A DNA stretch of 18,714 bases from Thiotrichaceae bacterium. GTDB taxonomy: Bacteria; Pseudomonadota; Gammaproteobacteria; Thiotrichales; Thiotrichaceae. The position numbers and the translations under genes are program-made. The notes below the pieces were generated by a model. That model was not told the origin of the DNA, did not search any database, and saw only the letters and a program-made list of their open reading frames with translations. Positions 1 to 7,953 of the stretch are shown here, in pieces. Position 1 is the first letter of the stretch. Every line of letters starts with the position of its first letter. Where the stretch lies: contig JALVDQ010000006.1 of assembly GCA_027008885.1 (NCBI GenBank), positions 1 through 18,714 of the forward strand, written 5' to 3'.

Positions 1-46
1 CTCTCTATTACTGCATTACTACCCCCCCTCTTCCGCGTTTACTCCG

Positions 47-334
47 TTATTTATGCCATCCCCGAATATCATAGGGTCCTGTCATACCAGGATGATTAAA
101 AGGGGTATACCAGGCACCCTGATTCTCCAGAAAATGAAGACTCGCTGGATAAGGCGGTACAACACCATGTAATGCCCTGGCGTACCATTCAGCATCTTTT
201 TTAAACTCTTTGATTACTGGCGCACCCTCGGGTCGCTGATCCGGTTTCACTCCGGCAATGGGATAGGCTGAAACCCCGGTTATTAACAAGACAGAGCTTG
301 CACAAAGCAAGCCTTTAATGATTAAGTTTTGCAT
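47..334 (-). CDS. Small exported protein of unknown family
   Basis: I do not recognise this family. The start is placed at the ATG at 334 because a strong GGAGGA ribosome site lies just upstream; an in-frame ATG at 346 overlaps that site and is less likely. The 95-residue product begins with a classical signal peptide: Lys7, a hydrophobic stretch, and a VSA-Y cleavage site after residue 23. This leaves a mature periplasmic or secreted protein of about 72 residues. The mature part has no cysteine but is rich in Trp, Tyr, His and Pro, with conspicuous segments ENQGAWYTPF and GPYDIRGWH near the C-terminus, suggesting a compact binding protein rather than an enzyme (inference). It is divergent from the kinase/regulator operon and preceded by a sigma54-type promoter, so it is the probable target of that system. 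The call as a real gene rests on ribosome site, promoter and signal peptide together. Confidence 0.8.
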   Translation of the reverse strand: MQNLIIKGLLCASSVLLITGVSAYPIAGVKPDQRPEGAPVIKEFKKDAEWYARALHGVVPPYPASLHFLENQGAWYTPFNHPGMTGPYDIRGWHK

Positions 335-405
335 ATTTTCCTCCATTTTCTGTTACAGTTTTTTTGCTACATGATTTTTCATTTGTGTCTTCAATACACT
401 TTGAA

Positions 406-422
406 TGCAAAAAATATACCAG
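406..422 (-). promoter_or_regulatory. Sigma54 (-24/-12) promoter of the small exported protein
   Basis: Read on the minus strand the site is CTGGTATATTTTTTGCA. It has TGG at -24 and TTGCA at -12 with exactly ten bases between GG and GC, one mismatch from YTGGCAYRNNNNTTGCW. The predicted transcript start is near 395, about 60 bases before the ATG at 334. The adjacent operon encodes a sigma54 activator, which makes a chance match less likely. Upstream activator sites would be expected at roughly 450-560; a short inverted repeat CAAC-GAATT-GTTG at 526-538 is one weak candidate. Confidence 0.72.
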
Positions 423-584
423 GAATAGTTCAACAGAAGAATAAAGACATATAAAAAGCTCAATCTATGCCTTTCTGCGCAACGACTTATGCTTCGGGCA
501 GGAATTTCTGAAGGATACCGAGATCCAACGAATTGTTGTTTCTTTATCCCGGTTGAAAGGATATGCTAATTACTCTTTTGAAAA

Positions 585-2495
585 ATGATGCTAAGCATGC
601 CAGCTTGTCAGTCAATTATGCTACAACAAATATACCACTGGATAGAGAGTAAGCTAAACCGCAAATATATTTTGGGTATGGCGTCCGGTTTATTGGTTAT
701 CTCGGTTCTTTTTGCGATTCTGTTTATCAGCATGTATCAAAAGCAGTTGACGACTGAGCGCGCCAATACCTCCCTTCATCTTAACAAGCTGCTGCAAACC
801 TCGCTTGAAAACTCCATGTTAAAGCGCGATCTTGATGGTCTGCGGGATATTCTCAGACGCTTTGGGCAGCAGGATGAAATTCAGCGCGTAATGATTTTTA
901 ATCCCCAGGGAACGGTGCGCTTTTCATCTGAAAAAAAGTTTCTTGGTCATGTCGATCAGCAAATAGGAAGCACCACAAAAGACAAAACCGTTTTTATTAA
1001 ATCTGATGAAACCGGAGAAGTACTCAGAAGTATCAACCCGATTCACAATAAAAAGGAATGTGGAGTGTGTCACGGTGACAGCAACAAAACACCCATTAAC
1101 GGGGTGTTGGTTGTAGATTTTGATGCCAGCACGCTGCGCAAACACGCCAGAGATACAACCCTTGCCTTAATGGGTGCGGGTTCAACCGTTATGTTGATAA
1201 CACTCTTCGGTGGCTGGTGGTTTATGGGTCAGTTTGTTTTAAAACCAGTAAAGAAATTATTACGCGCCCAGGAAAAGTTTACCTCTGGCGACCTGCAGGC
1301 GCGCGTTCACCTAACCGGGAATGATGAAATCTCACAGCTTGGGGAGTCATTTAACAATATGGTTCAAACCATTGAGACACAGTGGAATACCATCAACAAG
1401 CGTCAGCAGTTTTTACAATCATTAATTGACGGGATTCCCGACGGCATTCGGGTTCTGGATCAGGATTATAATATCCTGCTTTATAACAAGGCTTATGCCG
1501 AACAGGTTACAGGAAACCCTGAAAGTATTATTACGCATAAATGTTACGCAGTTCATCAGCGTGACAAGCCTTGCATCCCTACCATGGAAACCTGCCCTTT
1601 ATTTGAGATAAAAGAACATGCCCAGGCAGTCAAGGCGGTTCATCATCATTTCAATATTCAGGAATATGAAACACAGTCGGTAGAAATTTTTGCCGCACCT
1701 GTTTTCGCCGCAGATGAACTGGGAAAGCAACCCATTATTATCGAAGTGATTCGTGATCTTGCAAAATCAGTCGATTATTCACAGGAACAGCGACTGACTG
1801 CACTCGGTATGCTGGCATCCGGAGTCGCGCATGAAATTCACAATCCACTGGGTTCCATACAAATTGCCTTTCAGTCAATCAATCAACTGATTGACTCTGA
1901 TGAACCCATTCTTGAGCAGTTAAAATATTATATCCAGTTGATTGAAGGCGAGATTGACAAATGCGTTGATATCACCGGTCGTTTACTAAAACTTGGAAAC
2001 CTGCCTGACACTCATCTACAACCAATTAACGTCAATACGGTCATCTCTGAAACAAGTTCCTTGCTTCAGTGGGAGGCAGCTTCAAAAAATATCAGGATGA
2101 ATCTCGAATTAATGCATCAAAATGACGCTAATCAGGCACAACTAAGGGTTATGGCGACCGATAATGAGTTTCGCATGATGATACTTAATCTCATTCAGAA
2201 TGCCTATCATGCCATGCCAGATGGAGGTGACCTGTATATTCGCGTGCAGACAACCGAGCAAAACAAATACATTTTGATCATAATAGAAGATACCGGCGTT
2301 GGTATCTCAAAAGAGATGCAGAAGAGGATTTTTGATCCCTTTTTTAGCCATCGCTCAGATAATCAAAAAGGCACGGGGCTGGGGCTTTCCATAGCCCAGG
2401 CAATCGTAAAGCGTTTTAGCGGCAGTATTACGGTATCGAGTGAACTTGGTAAAGGTTCTGTTTTTACCATAAAATTACCTAACGCAGACACTTGA
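585..2495 (+). CDS. Membrane sensor histidine kinase with periplasmic c-type heme motif
   Basis: A 636-residue two-component sensor kinase. Visible in order: membrane segment about 29-50; periplasmic sensor about 51-192 carrying CGVCH (Cys159, Cys162, His163), the covalent c-type heme attachment motif; second membrane segment about 193-215; HAMP about 216-268; PAS about 275-395 with a Cys/His cluster (Cys320, His324, Cys330, Cys337); H-box with phospho-acceptor His416 (VAHEIHNPLG); N-box Asn539; G1 box EDTGVGIS (569-575); FDPFF; and G2 box GTGLG (596-600). It should autophosphorylate and hand phosphate to the regulator encoded 16 bases downstream. Periplasmic sensors with CxxCH are known from redox and gas-sensing kinases and chemoreceptors, so heme binding is likely; the ligand is unknown. 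The start is uncertain: ATG codons at 585, 588, 597 and 618 all precede the first membrane segment, and none has a good ribosome site. Confidence 0.9.
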   Translation: MMLSMPACQSIMLQQIYHWIESKLNRKYILGMASGLLVISVLFAILFISMYQKQLTTERANTSLHLNKLLQTSLENSMLKRDLDGLRDILRRFGQQDEIQRVMIFNPQGTVRFSSEKKFLGHVDQQIGSTTKDKTVFIKSDETGEVLRSINPIHNKKECGVCHGDSNKTPINGVLVVDFDASTLRKHARDTTLALMGAGSTVMLITLFGGWWFMGQFVLKPVKKLLRAQEKFTSGDLQARVHLTGNDEISQLGESFNNMVQTIETQWNTINKRQQFLQSLIDGIPDGIRVLDQDYNILLYNKAYAEQVTGNPESIITHKCYAVHQRDKPCIPTMETCPLFEIKEHAQAVKAVHHHFNIQEYETQSVEIFAAPVFAADELGKQPIIIEVIRDLAKSVDYSQEQRLTALGMLASGVAHEIHNPLGSIQIAFQSINQLIDSDEPILEQLKYYIQLIEGEIDKCVDITGRLLKLGNLPDTHLQPINVNTVISETSSLLQWEAASKNIRMNLELMHQNDANQAQLRVMATDNEFRMMILNLIQNAYHAMPDGGDLYIRVQTTEQNKYILIIIEDTGVGISKEMQKRIFDPFFSHRSDNQKGTGLGLSIAQAIVKRFSGSITVSSELGKGSVFTIKLPNADT

Positions 2496-2511
2496 TTTTC
2501 CTGGACAAAAC

Positions 2512-3906
2512 ATGAGCACATCAACAACAGCCAATAAAGCACCCAATGAAGCGGGTAAAATTAAAAAGAAACCAGCCATTAGCGTATTGCTGGTAGAAGA
2601 TGACCGCGTTTTTAGCAAGCTACTTGTAGACCATCTGAGTCGCAATAATTATCTGATTGACAGCGCTCAGTCATGGAAAGAAGCCAAAGCTTTTCTTGCC
2701 AAAAATGAACCTGACCTGATCTTGCTTGATGTGCAACTGCCTGATGCAAATGGGCTGGATATTTTGAGCGAAATCACCCCGCAAATACCTACCCTGATAT
2801 TAACTGCCTTTGGCTCAGTACAAAACGCCGTCACCGCAATGCGCCGGGGAGCTGCCGACTATTTAATGAAGCCTATTAATATTCAGGAGCTTGAGCTTGT
2901 TATTGAGCGTGTTTTGGAAAACGAGTCAATACGTCGTGAATTACAGATTCGTAAAAACATTGATAATCGCCCACAAAATAAATTCATTGGCAAAAGTGAT
3001 GCGCTGATGCACGTTAAAAAACACATTCAGGCGGTTGCACAAAGCGATATTAATGTACTGATTCAGGGAGAAAGTGGCGCAGGCAAGGAGCTGGTCGCTC
3101 ATGCCATACACAAGGCAAGCCCGCGTGCCAAACACGGTTTTATTGCGGTTGATTGCTGCACCCTGACTGAAGACCTGTTTGAATCTGAATTATTTGGACA
3201 TGAAAAAGGCGCATTTACCGGCGCAAGCGGACAAAAAAAGGGACTCATCGAAGGCGCCAAAAATGGCACCTTATTTCTTGATGAAATCGGCGAAATATCA
3301 CCCTCAATTCAGGCAAAATTGTTGCGCGTGATTGAAACCGGTATTTTCAGACGCGTGGGAGGCACCAAAGATTTGCGCTCAAACGCACGTTTTGTAGTCG
3401 CAACCAATCGAAATCTGGCAAAAATGAGTGAAAAAAACGAATTTCGTGCCGACCTGTTTTATCGCCTCAGTGCTTTTATTATAGAAGCACCGCCACTGCG
3501 TCACCGACCGGACGATATTCCATTACTTGTAGATCATTTCCTTAAAAATCATAGCTTTTCAAGGCGAATCAATGTAACCGTTGATAAAGATGCACTGCAT
3601 GATTTAATGCAATACCATTGGCCAGGCAATGTGCGTGAACTCAAAAATGTCATAGAACGTGCCATTATTCTTATGGGAGATTCCCATGTCTTGACAAGTG
3701 AACATCTGGTTTTCAACTACCCAAATGCCAAAACAAGCTCAAATACTGTTCTAAGTTTTAAAAATGAACCCACACTGGAAGAAATCGAAGAAAACTACCT
3801 CAAAAAAACATTGATAAAATATTCCAACCACAGAGGCAAGACAGCCGAGGTTCTGGGTATTAGTGAAAGAACGCTTTATCGGCTTGTGAAAAAGTACAAG
3901 TTGTAA
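2512..3906 (+). CDS. NtrC-family sigma54-dependent response regulator
   Basis: A 464-residue activator with all three NtrC-class domains. Receiver, about 23-140: acidic pair Asp30/Asp31, phospho-acceptor Asp73, Thr98 and Lys120. AAA+ domain, about 158-395: Walker A GESGAGKE (186-193), the sigma54-contact loop GAFTGA (233-238), Walker B LFLDEIGE (254-261) and the arginine-containing FRADLFYRL segment. Fis-type helix-turn-helix at the C-terminus, about 437-461. All catalytic signatures are intact, so it should remodel sigma54 polymerase once phosphorylated. An N-terminal tail of about 20 polar, Lys-rich residues precedes the receiver. It follows the kinase by 16 bases, in one operon. The nearest visible sigma54 promoter is that of the divergent small exported protein, making that gene the likely target. 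Confidence 0.93.
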   Translation: MSTSTTANKAPNEAGKIKKKPAISVLLVEDDRVFSKLLVDHLSRNNYLIDSAQSWKEAKAFLAKNEPDLILLDVQLPDANGLDILSEITPQIPTLILTAFGSVQNAVTAMRRGAADYLMKPINIQELELVIERVLENESIRRELQIRKNIDNRPQNKFIGKSDALMHVKKHIQAVAQSDINVLIQGESGAGKELVAHAIHKASPRAKHGFIAVDCCTLTEDLFESELFGHEKGAFTGASGQKKGLIEGAKNGTLFLDEIGEISPSIQAKLLRVIETGIFRRVGGTKDLRSNARFVVATNRNLAKMSEKNEFRADLFYRLSAFIIEAPPLRHRPDDIPLLVDHFLKNHSFSRRINVTVDKDALHDLMQYHWPGNVRELKNVIERAIILMGDSHVLTSEHLVFNYPNAKTSSNTVLSFKNEPTLEEIEENYLKKTLIKYSNHRGKTAEVLGISERTLYRLVKKYKL

Positions 3907-3958
3907 CTGAATTATTGGTTTTATCTTCTTTAAACAACTTCCACAAAAACAATATATC

Positions 3959-4010
3959 CACTTTTACCTACTGAAACTCACTTCAATTTCAGGTAAAGTG
4001 CCTCATTTAT
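3959..4010 (+). terminator. Probable terminator after the kinase/regulator operon
   Basis: An imperfect inverted repeat, CACTTTTACCTACTGAAA pairing with TTTCAGGTAAAGTG (ending at 4000), follows the regulator's stop and is trailed by the T-rich CCTCATTTATTTT. The arms pair with small bulges. It could equally be a structured leader of rpe, whose ATG is 39 bases further on. Confidence 0.45.
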
Positions 4011-4038
4011 TTTGCTTAATTTTAAAAAGGAAACAAAC

Positions 4039-4737
4039 ATGGCACGACTACCTGATCTTATTTCACCTTCAATTCTTTCCGCCGATTTTGCCAAGCTTGG
4101 TCAAGAAGTGGACAATGTTCTAAAAGCAGGTGCCGATGTAGTGCACTTTGATGTCATGGACAACCACTATGTACCAAACCTGACTATTGGTCCTCTGGTA
4201 TGTGATGCACTGCGTAAACACGGAGTCACCGCCGAAATTGATGTTCACCTCATGGTACAGCCTGTAGATCAACTTATCGGTGATTTTGCAAAAGCCGGAG
4301 CCAGTTACATCACTTTCCACCCTGACGCAACAATTCACGTTGATCGCTCATTATCACTGGTGCGTGAACTGGGCTGCAAATCCGGTTTGGTCTTTAATCC
4401 TGCGGCATCACTGGATGCTCTTGAATATGTAATGGACAAAGTCGATTTGATTATGTTGATGTCCGTAAACCCTGGTTTCGGCGGACAGAGCTTTATCCCC
4501 TCAACAATGGATAAACTCAGACAGGTACGCAAAATGATTGACGATTCCGGCTATGACATACGCCTCGAAGTGGATGGTGGCGTAAAGGCAAATAATATCA
4601 AGGAAATCAAAGAGGCAGGCGCAGATATGTTTGTAGCTGGATCAGCTATCTTTGGCGCAAAGGACGAGAATGACCCAAATCATTACGATTCAATTATCAA
4701 GGCATTTAGAGAACAGCTAGCGGAAGCTAAAGTCTAA
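4039..4737 (+). CDS. rpe: Ribulose-phosphate 3-epimerase
   Basis: Interconverts D-ribulose 5-phosphate and D-xylulose 5-phosphate in the cytoplasm, serving the pentose phosphate pathway and the regenerative part of the Calvin cycle. The 232-residue product is the usual length for the family. It shows the TIM-barrel signatures: SPSILSADF near the start, HFDVMD with catalytic Asp38, metal ligand His70 in DVHLMV, the phosphate-binding loop VNPGFGGQ (143-150), and EVDGGV with catalytic Asp179. The start is set at the ATG at 4039, preceded by AAAAAGGAAAC at a good distance; an upstream TTG at 4012 adds nine residues not found in the family. A very strong terminator follows, so gph probably needs its own promoter although the genes are neighbours on the same strand. 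Confidence 0.96.
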   Translation: MARLPDLISPSILSADFAKLGQEVDNVLKAGADVVHFDVMDNHYVPNLTIGPLVCDALRKHGVTAEIDVHLMVQPVDQLIGDFAKAGASYITFHPDATIHVDRSLSLVRELGCKSGLVFNPAASLDALEYVMDKVDLIMLMSVNPGFGGQSFIPSTMDKLRQVRKMIDDSGYDIRLEVDGGVKANNIKEIKEAGADMFVAGSAIFGAKDENDPNHYDSIIKAFREQLAEAKV

Positions 4738-4746
4738 AAATATATA

Positions 4747-4790
4747 AGAACCTGCCTATTGCGGAAACTCATATTTCCAGACAGGTTCTA
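4747..4790. repeat. Palindromic repeat, TAGRA..CTGTCTG family, copy 1
   Basis: Arms AGAACCTG (4747-4754) and CAGGTTCT (4782-4789) enclose an inner GGAAA/TTTCC pair. Read on the minus strand it runs TAGAACCTGTCTGG, ATATGAG, CCGCAATAGG, which aligns with the copy after dnaK (14091-14148) as an internally shortened form. It lies just after the rpe stop. It has no T-run in the rpe direction, so it is not itself the terminator. Confidence 0.7.
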
Positions 4791-4839
4791 AAAAAAGGGG
4801 GGGGATGGATAATACTGATACCCATCCCCCCCTTTTTTT
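4790..4839. terminator. Strong two-way terminator between rpe and gph
   Basis: A7 followed by G8 and ATGG (4790-4808) pairs with CCATC7T7 (4822-4839) across a loop of about 13 bases. The G:C stem flanked by A7 and T7 makes a near-perfect intrinsic terminator in both directions. Each arm is a copy of the core repeat (TACCCATCCCCCC then a T-run and TATATATTTT) found alone at five other places in the window, so the hairpin consists of two cores in inverted orientation. Confidence 0.88.
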
Positions 4840-4851
4840 ATATATTTTGAG

Positions 4852-4897
4852 CGGGTACTTAACCACTCAGCTTATGAATTACACTGAGTAATACCCG
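4852..4897 (+). promoter_or_regulatory. Two-tier inverted repeat in the gph leader
   Basis: CGGGTA (4852-4857) pairs with TACCCG (4892-4897), and inside it ACTCAG (4865-4870) pairs with CTGAGT (4884-4889). It lies between the terminator and the gph ribosome site. It may be an RNA fold in the leader or an operator; nothing assigns a ligand. Confidence 0.35.
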
Positions 4898-4921
4898 GAA
4901 ATAAACAAAAGGAAAACCAGC

Positions 4922-5602
4922 ATGACTAAAATTTTTACCCCGGAACTTATTATGATTGATGTAGATGGTACTTTGGTCGATTCAGTCCCGGATCTTGCCT
5001 GGTGCGTTGATGAAACACTCAAGGCGGTTGGAATGCAGCCACGAGGTGAAGCCGCCGTGCGTAACTGGGTGGGGAATGGAGTAGTACGCCTGATGGAGCG
5101 CGCTATTGCGAATGATCTTGATGCTCCCCATGATGAAGCCATTATGCAAAAGGCAATGCCTATTTTCATTGAGCTGTATTCTGAAAACACATCCAAACGC
5201 AGCGTTCTTTATCCGGGCGTTCGTGAAGGCATGGACTACCTGAAAACGCTGGACATTAAAATAGGCTGTATTACCAATAAAAATGAACAGTTTACCCACC
5301 CTATCCTGAAAGATCTGGGCTTATGGGATGACTTTGAAATTGTCATTAGCGGGGACACCCTGGAAAAGAAAAAGCCAGACCCCCTGCCCCTCTTGCATGG
5401 AGCCAAAGAACTCGGTGCCGACCCGCAAAAATCACTAATGCTGGGGGATTCAACATCGGATGTAAAAGCAGCCCGCGCAGCGGGTTTTGATATTATCTGC
5501 ATGTCTTATGGCTATAACCACGGCGCCGACATTCGTGACTCCAGCCCCGATGCCGTAATCGACTCCTTTGTTGAACTCAAAGATCTGATTAAGGCAGCCT
5601 GA
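4922..5602 (+). CDS. gph: Phosphoglycolate phosphatase (HAD family)
   Basis: Hydrolyses 2-phosphoglycolate to glycolate. The substrate arises from RuBisCO oxygenation or from DNA repair, and in autotrophs the gene is also called cbbZ. The 226-residue product has the full HAD set: motif I DVDGT with nucleophile Asp13 and acid Asp15, motif II Thr118-Asn119, motif III Lys in KKKPDPLPL (149-157), and motif IV GDSTSD with Asp176 and Asp180. The alpha-helical cap between motifs I and II matches the Gph subfamily. The start ATG at 4922 has the ribosome site AAAAGGAAAA. The rpe-gph order is common in proteobacteria; trpE, often next, is absent, and the convergent cbbO takes its place. Assignment within the HAD superfamily rests on length, cap and neighbourhood. 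Confidence 0.9.
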   Translation: MTKIFTPELIMIDVDGTLVDSVPDLAWCVDETLKAVGMQPRGEAAVRNWVGNGVVRLMERAIANDLDAPHDEAIMQKAMPIFIELYSENTSKRSVLYPGVREGMDYLKTLDIKIGCITNKNEQFTHPILKDLGLWDDFEIVISGDTLEKKKPDPLPLLHGAKELGADPQKSLMLGDSTSDVKAARAAGFDIICMSYGYNHGADIRDSSPDAVIDSFVELKDLIKAA

Positions 5603-5653
5603 TTGTTTGTCATACAAAAGGTCGGAGAATATGATGCTTGCAGAAAATCAGGT

Positions 5654-7948
5654 CTACTTTGTCAAAGACAAAAATAACTGCGGCAGTTTTTCCGGCAAGC
5701 GATTGACATTATCAATCACTGTATAGTGGTTGCCAAAAATATCGCTCACATATTCATCCGCTTTGGGATCAAGACTGATGCAGTGGGTATAAATACCATT
5801 GGAATCCAGTTCCGTCGTCGCCTTGTGTGCGTCTTTAAGTAATAATTTACTGTCATGCACATCAATATCAGAGGGTTCGCCATCGGTCAAAACCAGCAAC
5901 AGCTTTTTATCTGCTTTTTGCTTGCCCAGATAATGTCCGGCGTGGCGTATCGCAGCACCCATGCGGGTTGAAAAGCCTGCTTCCATTTTGGCAAGACGGG
6001 CTTTTACATTGTCATCCCAGCGCTCATTAAAGCCTTTCAGGTGCAAATATTTGACATCATGGCGGGTATTGGAGAAAAAGCCGCCTATTGAGAATTTGTC
6101 ACCCAGTTTGTCAATTGCCCATGCCAGCAGGGACACCGCTTCCTGGCTTAATTCCAGCAGACTTTGGGTGCTGCCGGCAGGAATATCGTCCAGAGAGGCA
6201 GACAAATCCAGCAATAAAGTCACTGCAATATCACGACCATCGTGTTTATGACTCATATTAATGCGTGGATCAGGTGTTGCACCGCTTTTGAAGTCAATTA
6301 AGGAACGAATTGCCACATCCAGATCAAGTTCGCTTCCTTCTTCCTGATAACGGATACGCACATAATTCTGCGGTTTGAGCATATCCAGGATTTGTTTGAG
6401 CTTTTTCGCCAGGCTTGCGTGTTTTTCAAGCAGACGATCAATGATGGCAGGGTCACCTGAAGGATGCAGACTTTCGTACAGGCTTACCCAGTCGGGTCGG
6501 TAAGTCTTGGTATGATAATCCCATTCGGGATAATGGCGTGGCGGAAGTGTATTTAACTCTTCCTCAGTGTCCTTTTCTGGTGGCTCGCTGTCAAATTGCT
6601 CTTCTTCGTCACCATCTTCAATGAACACCCAAAGTCTGCGGTTATCATCGCGGTAATCGACGATAGTGTTGTCAAAATAGACACGCGCTGCCAGGTCTTC
6701 CTGGCGACGGGTGCGGGTAATAAAACCCAGACCAATATTGACACTGTCCTTTGAGGTGCTTTCTGCCCCTTTTTCTGCCATTAGTTCATGGAACTGTTTA
6801 ACTGAAAGCAGCACGTCTTTGTTTTTGTAGCCATGCTCAGGGTTTAAAATGGCATAGGAGAGCATTGCCAAACGATGACGAATACAGGAAACACCCTCCT
6901 CACTGCATTCATCTTCAAGTGGTCTGGGATGCAGTGAAAGCCACAGCTTGCGCAAGCCAGGGTATTCCTGCATGGCAAGATATTCAACACGCGAATCTTC
7001 GATAATCTCTATTGAAATGCGCTGAAAGGGGCTAAAATTATCGGCGACCAGTGGGGTACTCCAGCGTCGATGTGCGACCATGTGCGCCAGCAAGGCACGA
7101 TAACGATCAATGCCTGCAACCTTGCCTTCACCTGTTTTTGACTCAATATCATCATAAACATCCGGGATACGCATACCCAGCTTATCGTAATAAGGCACGG
7201 GCGCGCGCAGCTCATCAAAGCCCATTGAGTAGGGAATCAGAAAATCCTTGTCTTCCCACATGCCCTGCAAATACATGCCAAGATTACGTTCATTATCTGC
7301 AAACAGCGTACCATGCCGCTCGCGTTGCAACATCGCCTTTGAATCCGCCGATTGCAGGGTAAAATAATCTTTTTGCCGTTCAGGATGATCAGCGTAGTTA
7401 CGCACACCGTAATCAATCCAGTTTTTTAGACCTTCCAGCGAAATCTGGCTTAACAGATAAGGAATCTGATTGAGTAAATCCGGTAAACCAGGGCTTGGCA
7501 TGGTGGTATGATGACCATGAATTGAGCTGGTAGTGCGCTCCATCATATCAAACAGAATTTCAAAATAATGCCTGATCTGCTCCAGACTTCGCAGGCGTCG
7601 TCCTGCCTCACCCAGCGTTGCCATAAAGGGGGGAATAGAGACACCGTTGGGGCTGCGCGAAATTTCCCAGACACGATCTGAAACCAGTTTAATGACTTCT
7701 TCACCTACCCTCTGTGCCAGTTCGGGGATGACTTCAAGATATTGCAGAACAGGCTCTACGCCACGCCCTATCATACAGATCAGGGATGCACCATTGAGAT
7801 AGTCCCTGATTCCCTGCTCACTTAAATGCGCCTGGGCATCAGCAATAAAGCCTTCAAACACATCATCAATCTGCTCAAAACTGCATTTGAGCTGATCCCG
7901 ATAAGACTGCAATTCAGGTGTCAGTGGTTTTTTTTCAGTGATAGTCAT
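5654..7948 (-). CDS. cbbO: RuBisCO activase subunit CbbO (VWA protein)
   Basis: A 764-residue protein with a C-terminal von Willebrand factor A domain, about 572-764: MIDAS motif DLSAS (581-585), Thr661 in the GFSTRMG segment, and LTDGEPSD (Asp689). The long N-terminal part and an acidic, Pro-rich linker before the VWA domain match CbbO; NorD proteins of denitrifiers are noticeably shorter. In CbbQO systems a CbbQ ATPase ring carries one CbbO, which docks on RuBisCO through its VWA domain so that inhibitory sugar phosphates are released. The gene starts five bases after the cbbQ stop, with only a weak ribosome site, consistent with translational coupling. No RuBisCO gene is present here. NorD remains the alternative, but no nitric oxide reductase gene is near. 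Confidence 0.86.
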   Translation of the reverse strand: MTITEKKPLTPELQSYRDQLKCSFEQIDDVFEGFIADAQAHLSEQGIRDYLNGASLICMIGRGVEPVLQYLEVIPELAQRVGEEVIKLVSDRVWEISRSPNGVSIPPFMATLGEAGRRLRSLEQIRHYFEILFDMMERTTSSIHGHHTTMPSPGLPDLLNQIPYLLSQISLEGLKNWIDYGVRNYADHPERQKDYFTLQSADSKAMLQRERHGTLFADNERNLGMYLQGMWEDKDFLIPYSMGFDELRAPVPYYDKLGMRIPDVYDDIESKTGEGKVAGIDRYRALLAHMVAHRRWSTPLVADNFSPFQRISIEIIEDSRVEYLAMQEYPGLRKLWLSLHPRPLEDECSEEGVSCIRHRLAMLSYAILNPEHGYKNKDVLLSVKQFHELMAEKGAESTSKDSVNIGLGFITRTRRQEDLAARVYFDNTIVDYRDDNRRLWVFIEDGDEEEQFDSEPPEKDTEEELNTLPPRHYPEWDYHTKTYRPDWVSLYESLHPSGDPAIIDRLLEKHASLAKKLKQILDMLKPQNYVRIRYQEEGSELDLDVAIRSLIDFKSGATPDPRINMSHKHDGRDIAVTLLLDLSASLDDIPAGSTQSLLELSQEAVSLLAWAIDKLGDKFSIGGFFSNTRHDVKYLHLKGFNERWDDNVKARLAKMEAGFSTRMGAAIRHAGHYLGKQKADKKLLLVLTDGEPSDIDVHDSKLLLKDAHKATTELDSNGIYTHCISLDPKADEYVSDIFGNHYTVIDNVNRLPEKLPQLFLSLTK
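5670..5693. terminator. Weak two-way hairpin at the gph/cbbO junction
   Basis: AACTG-CGG-CAGTT (5676-5688) flanked by an A-run and T5 can fold on either strand. It lies inside the last codons of cbbO and about 75 bases after gph. The stem is short, so its value as a terminator is doubtful, but no better one exists between the convergent genes. Confidence 0.3.
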
Positions 7949-7953
7949 AAGCT

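Noticed and set aside
445..588. An open stretch of 47 codons without a start, ending just at the kinase ATG, that translates into a plausible-looking peptide.
   Set aside because: There is no start codon or ribosome site and the length is within chance; it could be a decayed gene end, but nothing supports that.
563..652. A short frame starting at the ATG at 563 after AAAGG, overlapping the kinase start.
   Set aside because: The ribosome site is too close to the ATG and the product shows no pattern; the kinase frame is far better supported.
3263..4060. TGGCAC strings at about 3264 and 4040 considered as sigma54 -24 elements.
   Set aside because: Neither has GC at the required ten-base distance and both lie inside coding sequence.
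5631..5726. A 31-codon plus-strand frame starting ATG-ATG after CGGAGAAT, just downstream of gph.
   Set aside because: It mostly overlaps the conserved 3' end of cbbO on the other strand, has no recognisable product, and does not resemble the start of trpE, the gene often found after gph.
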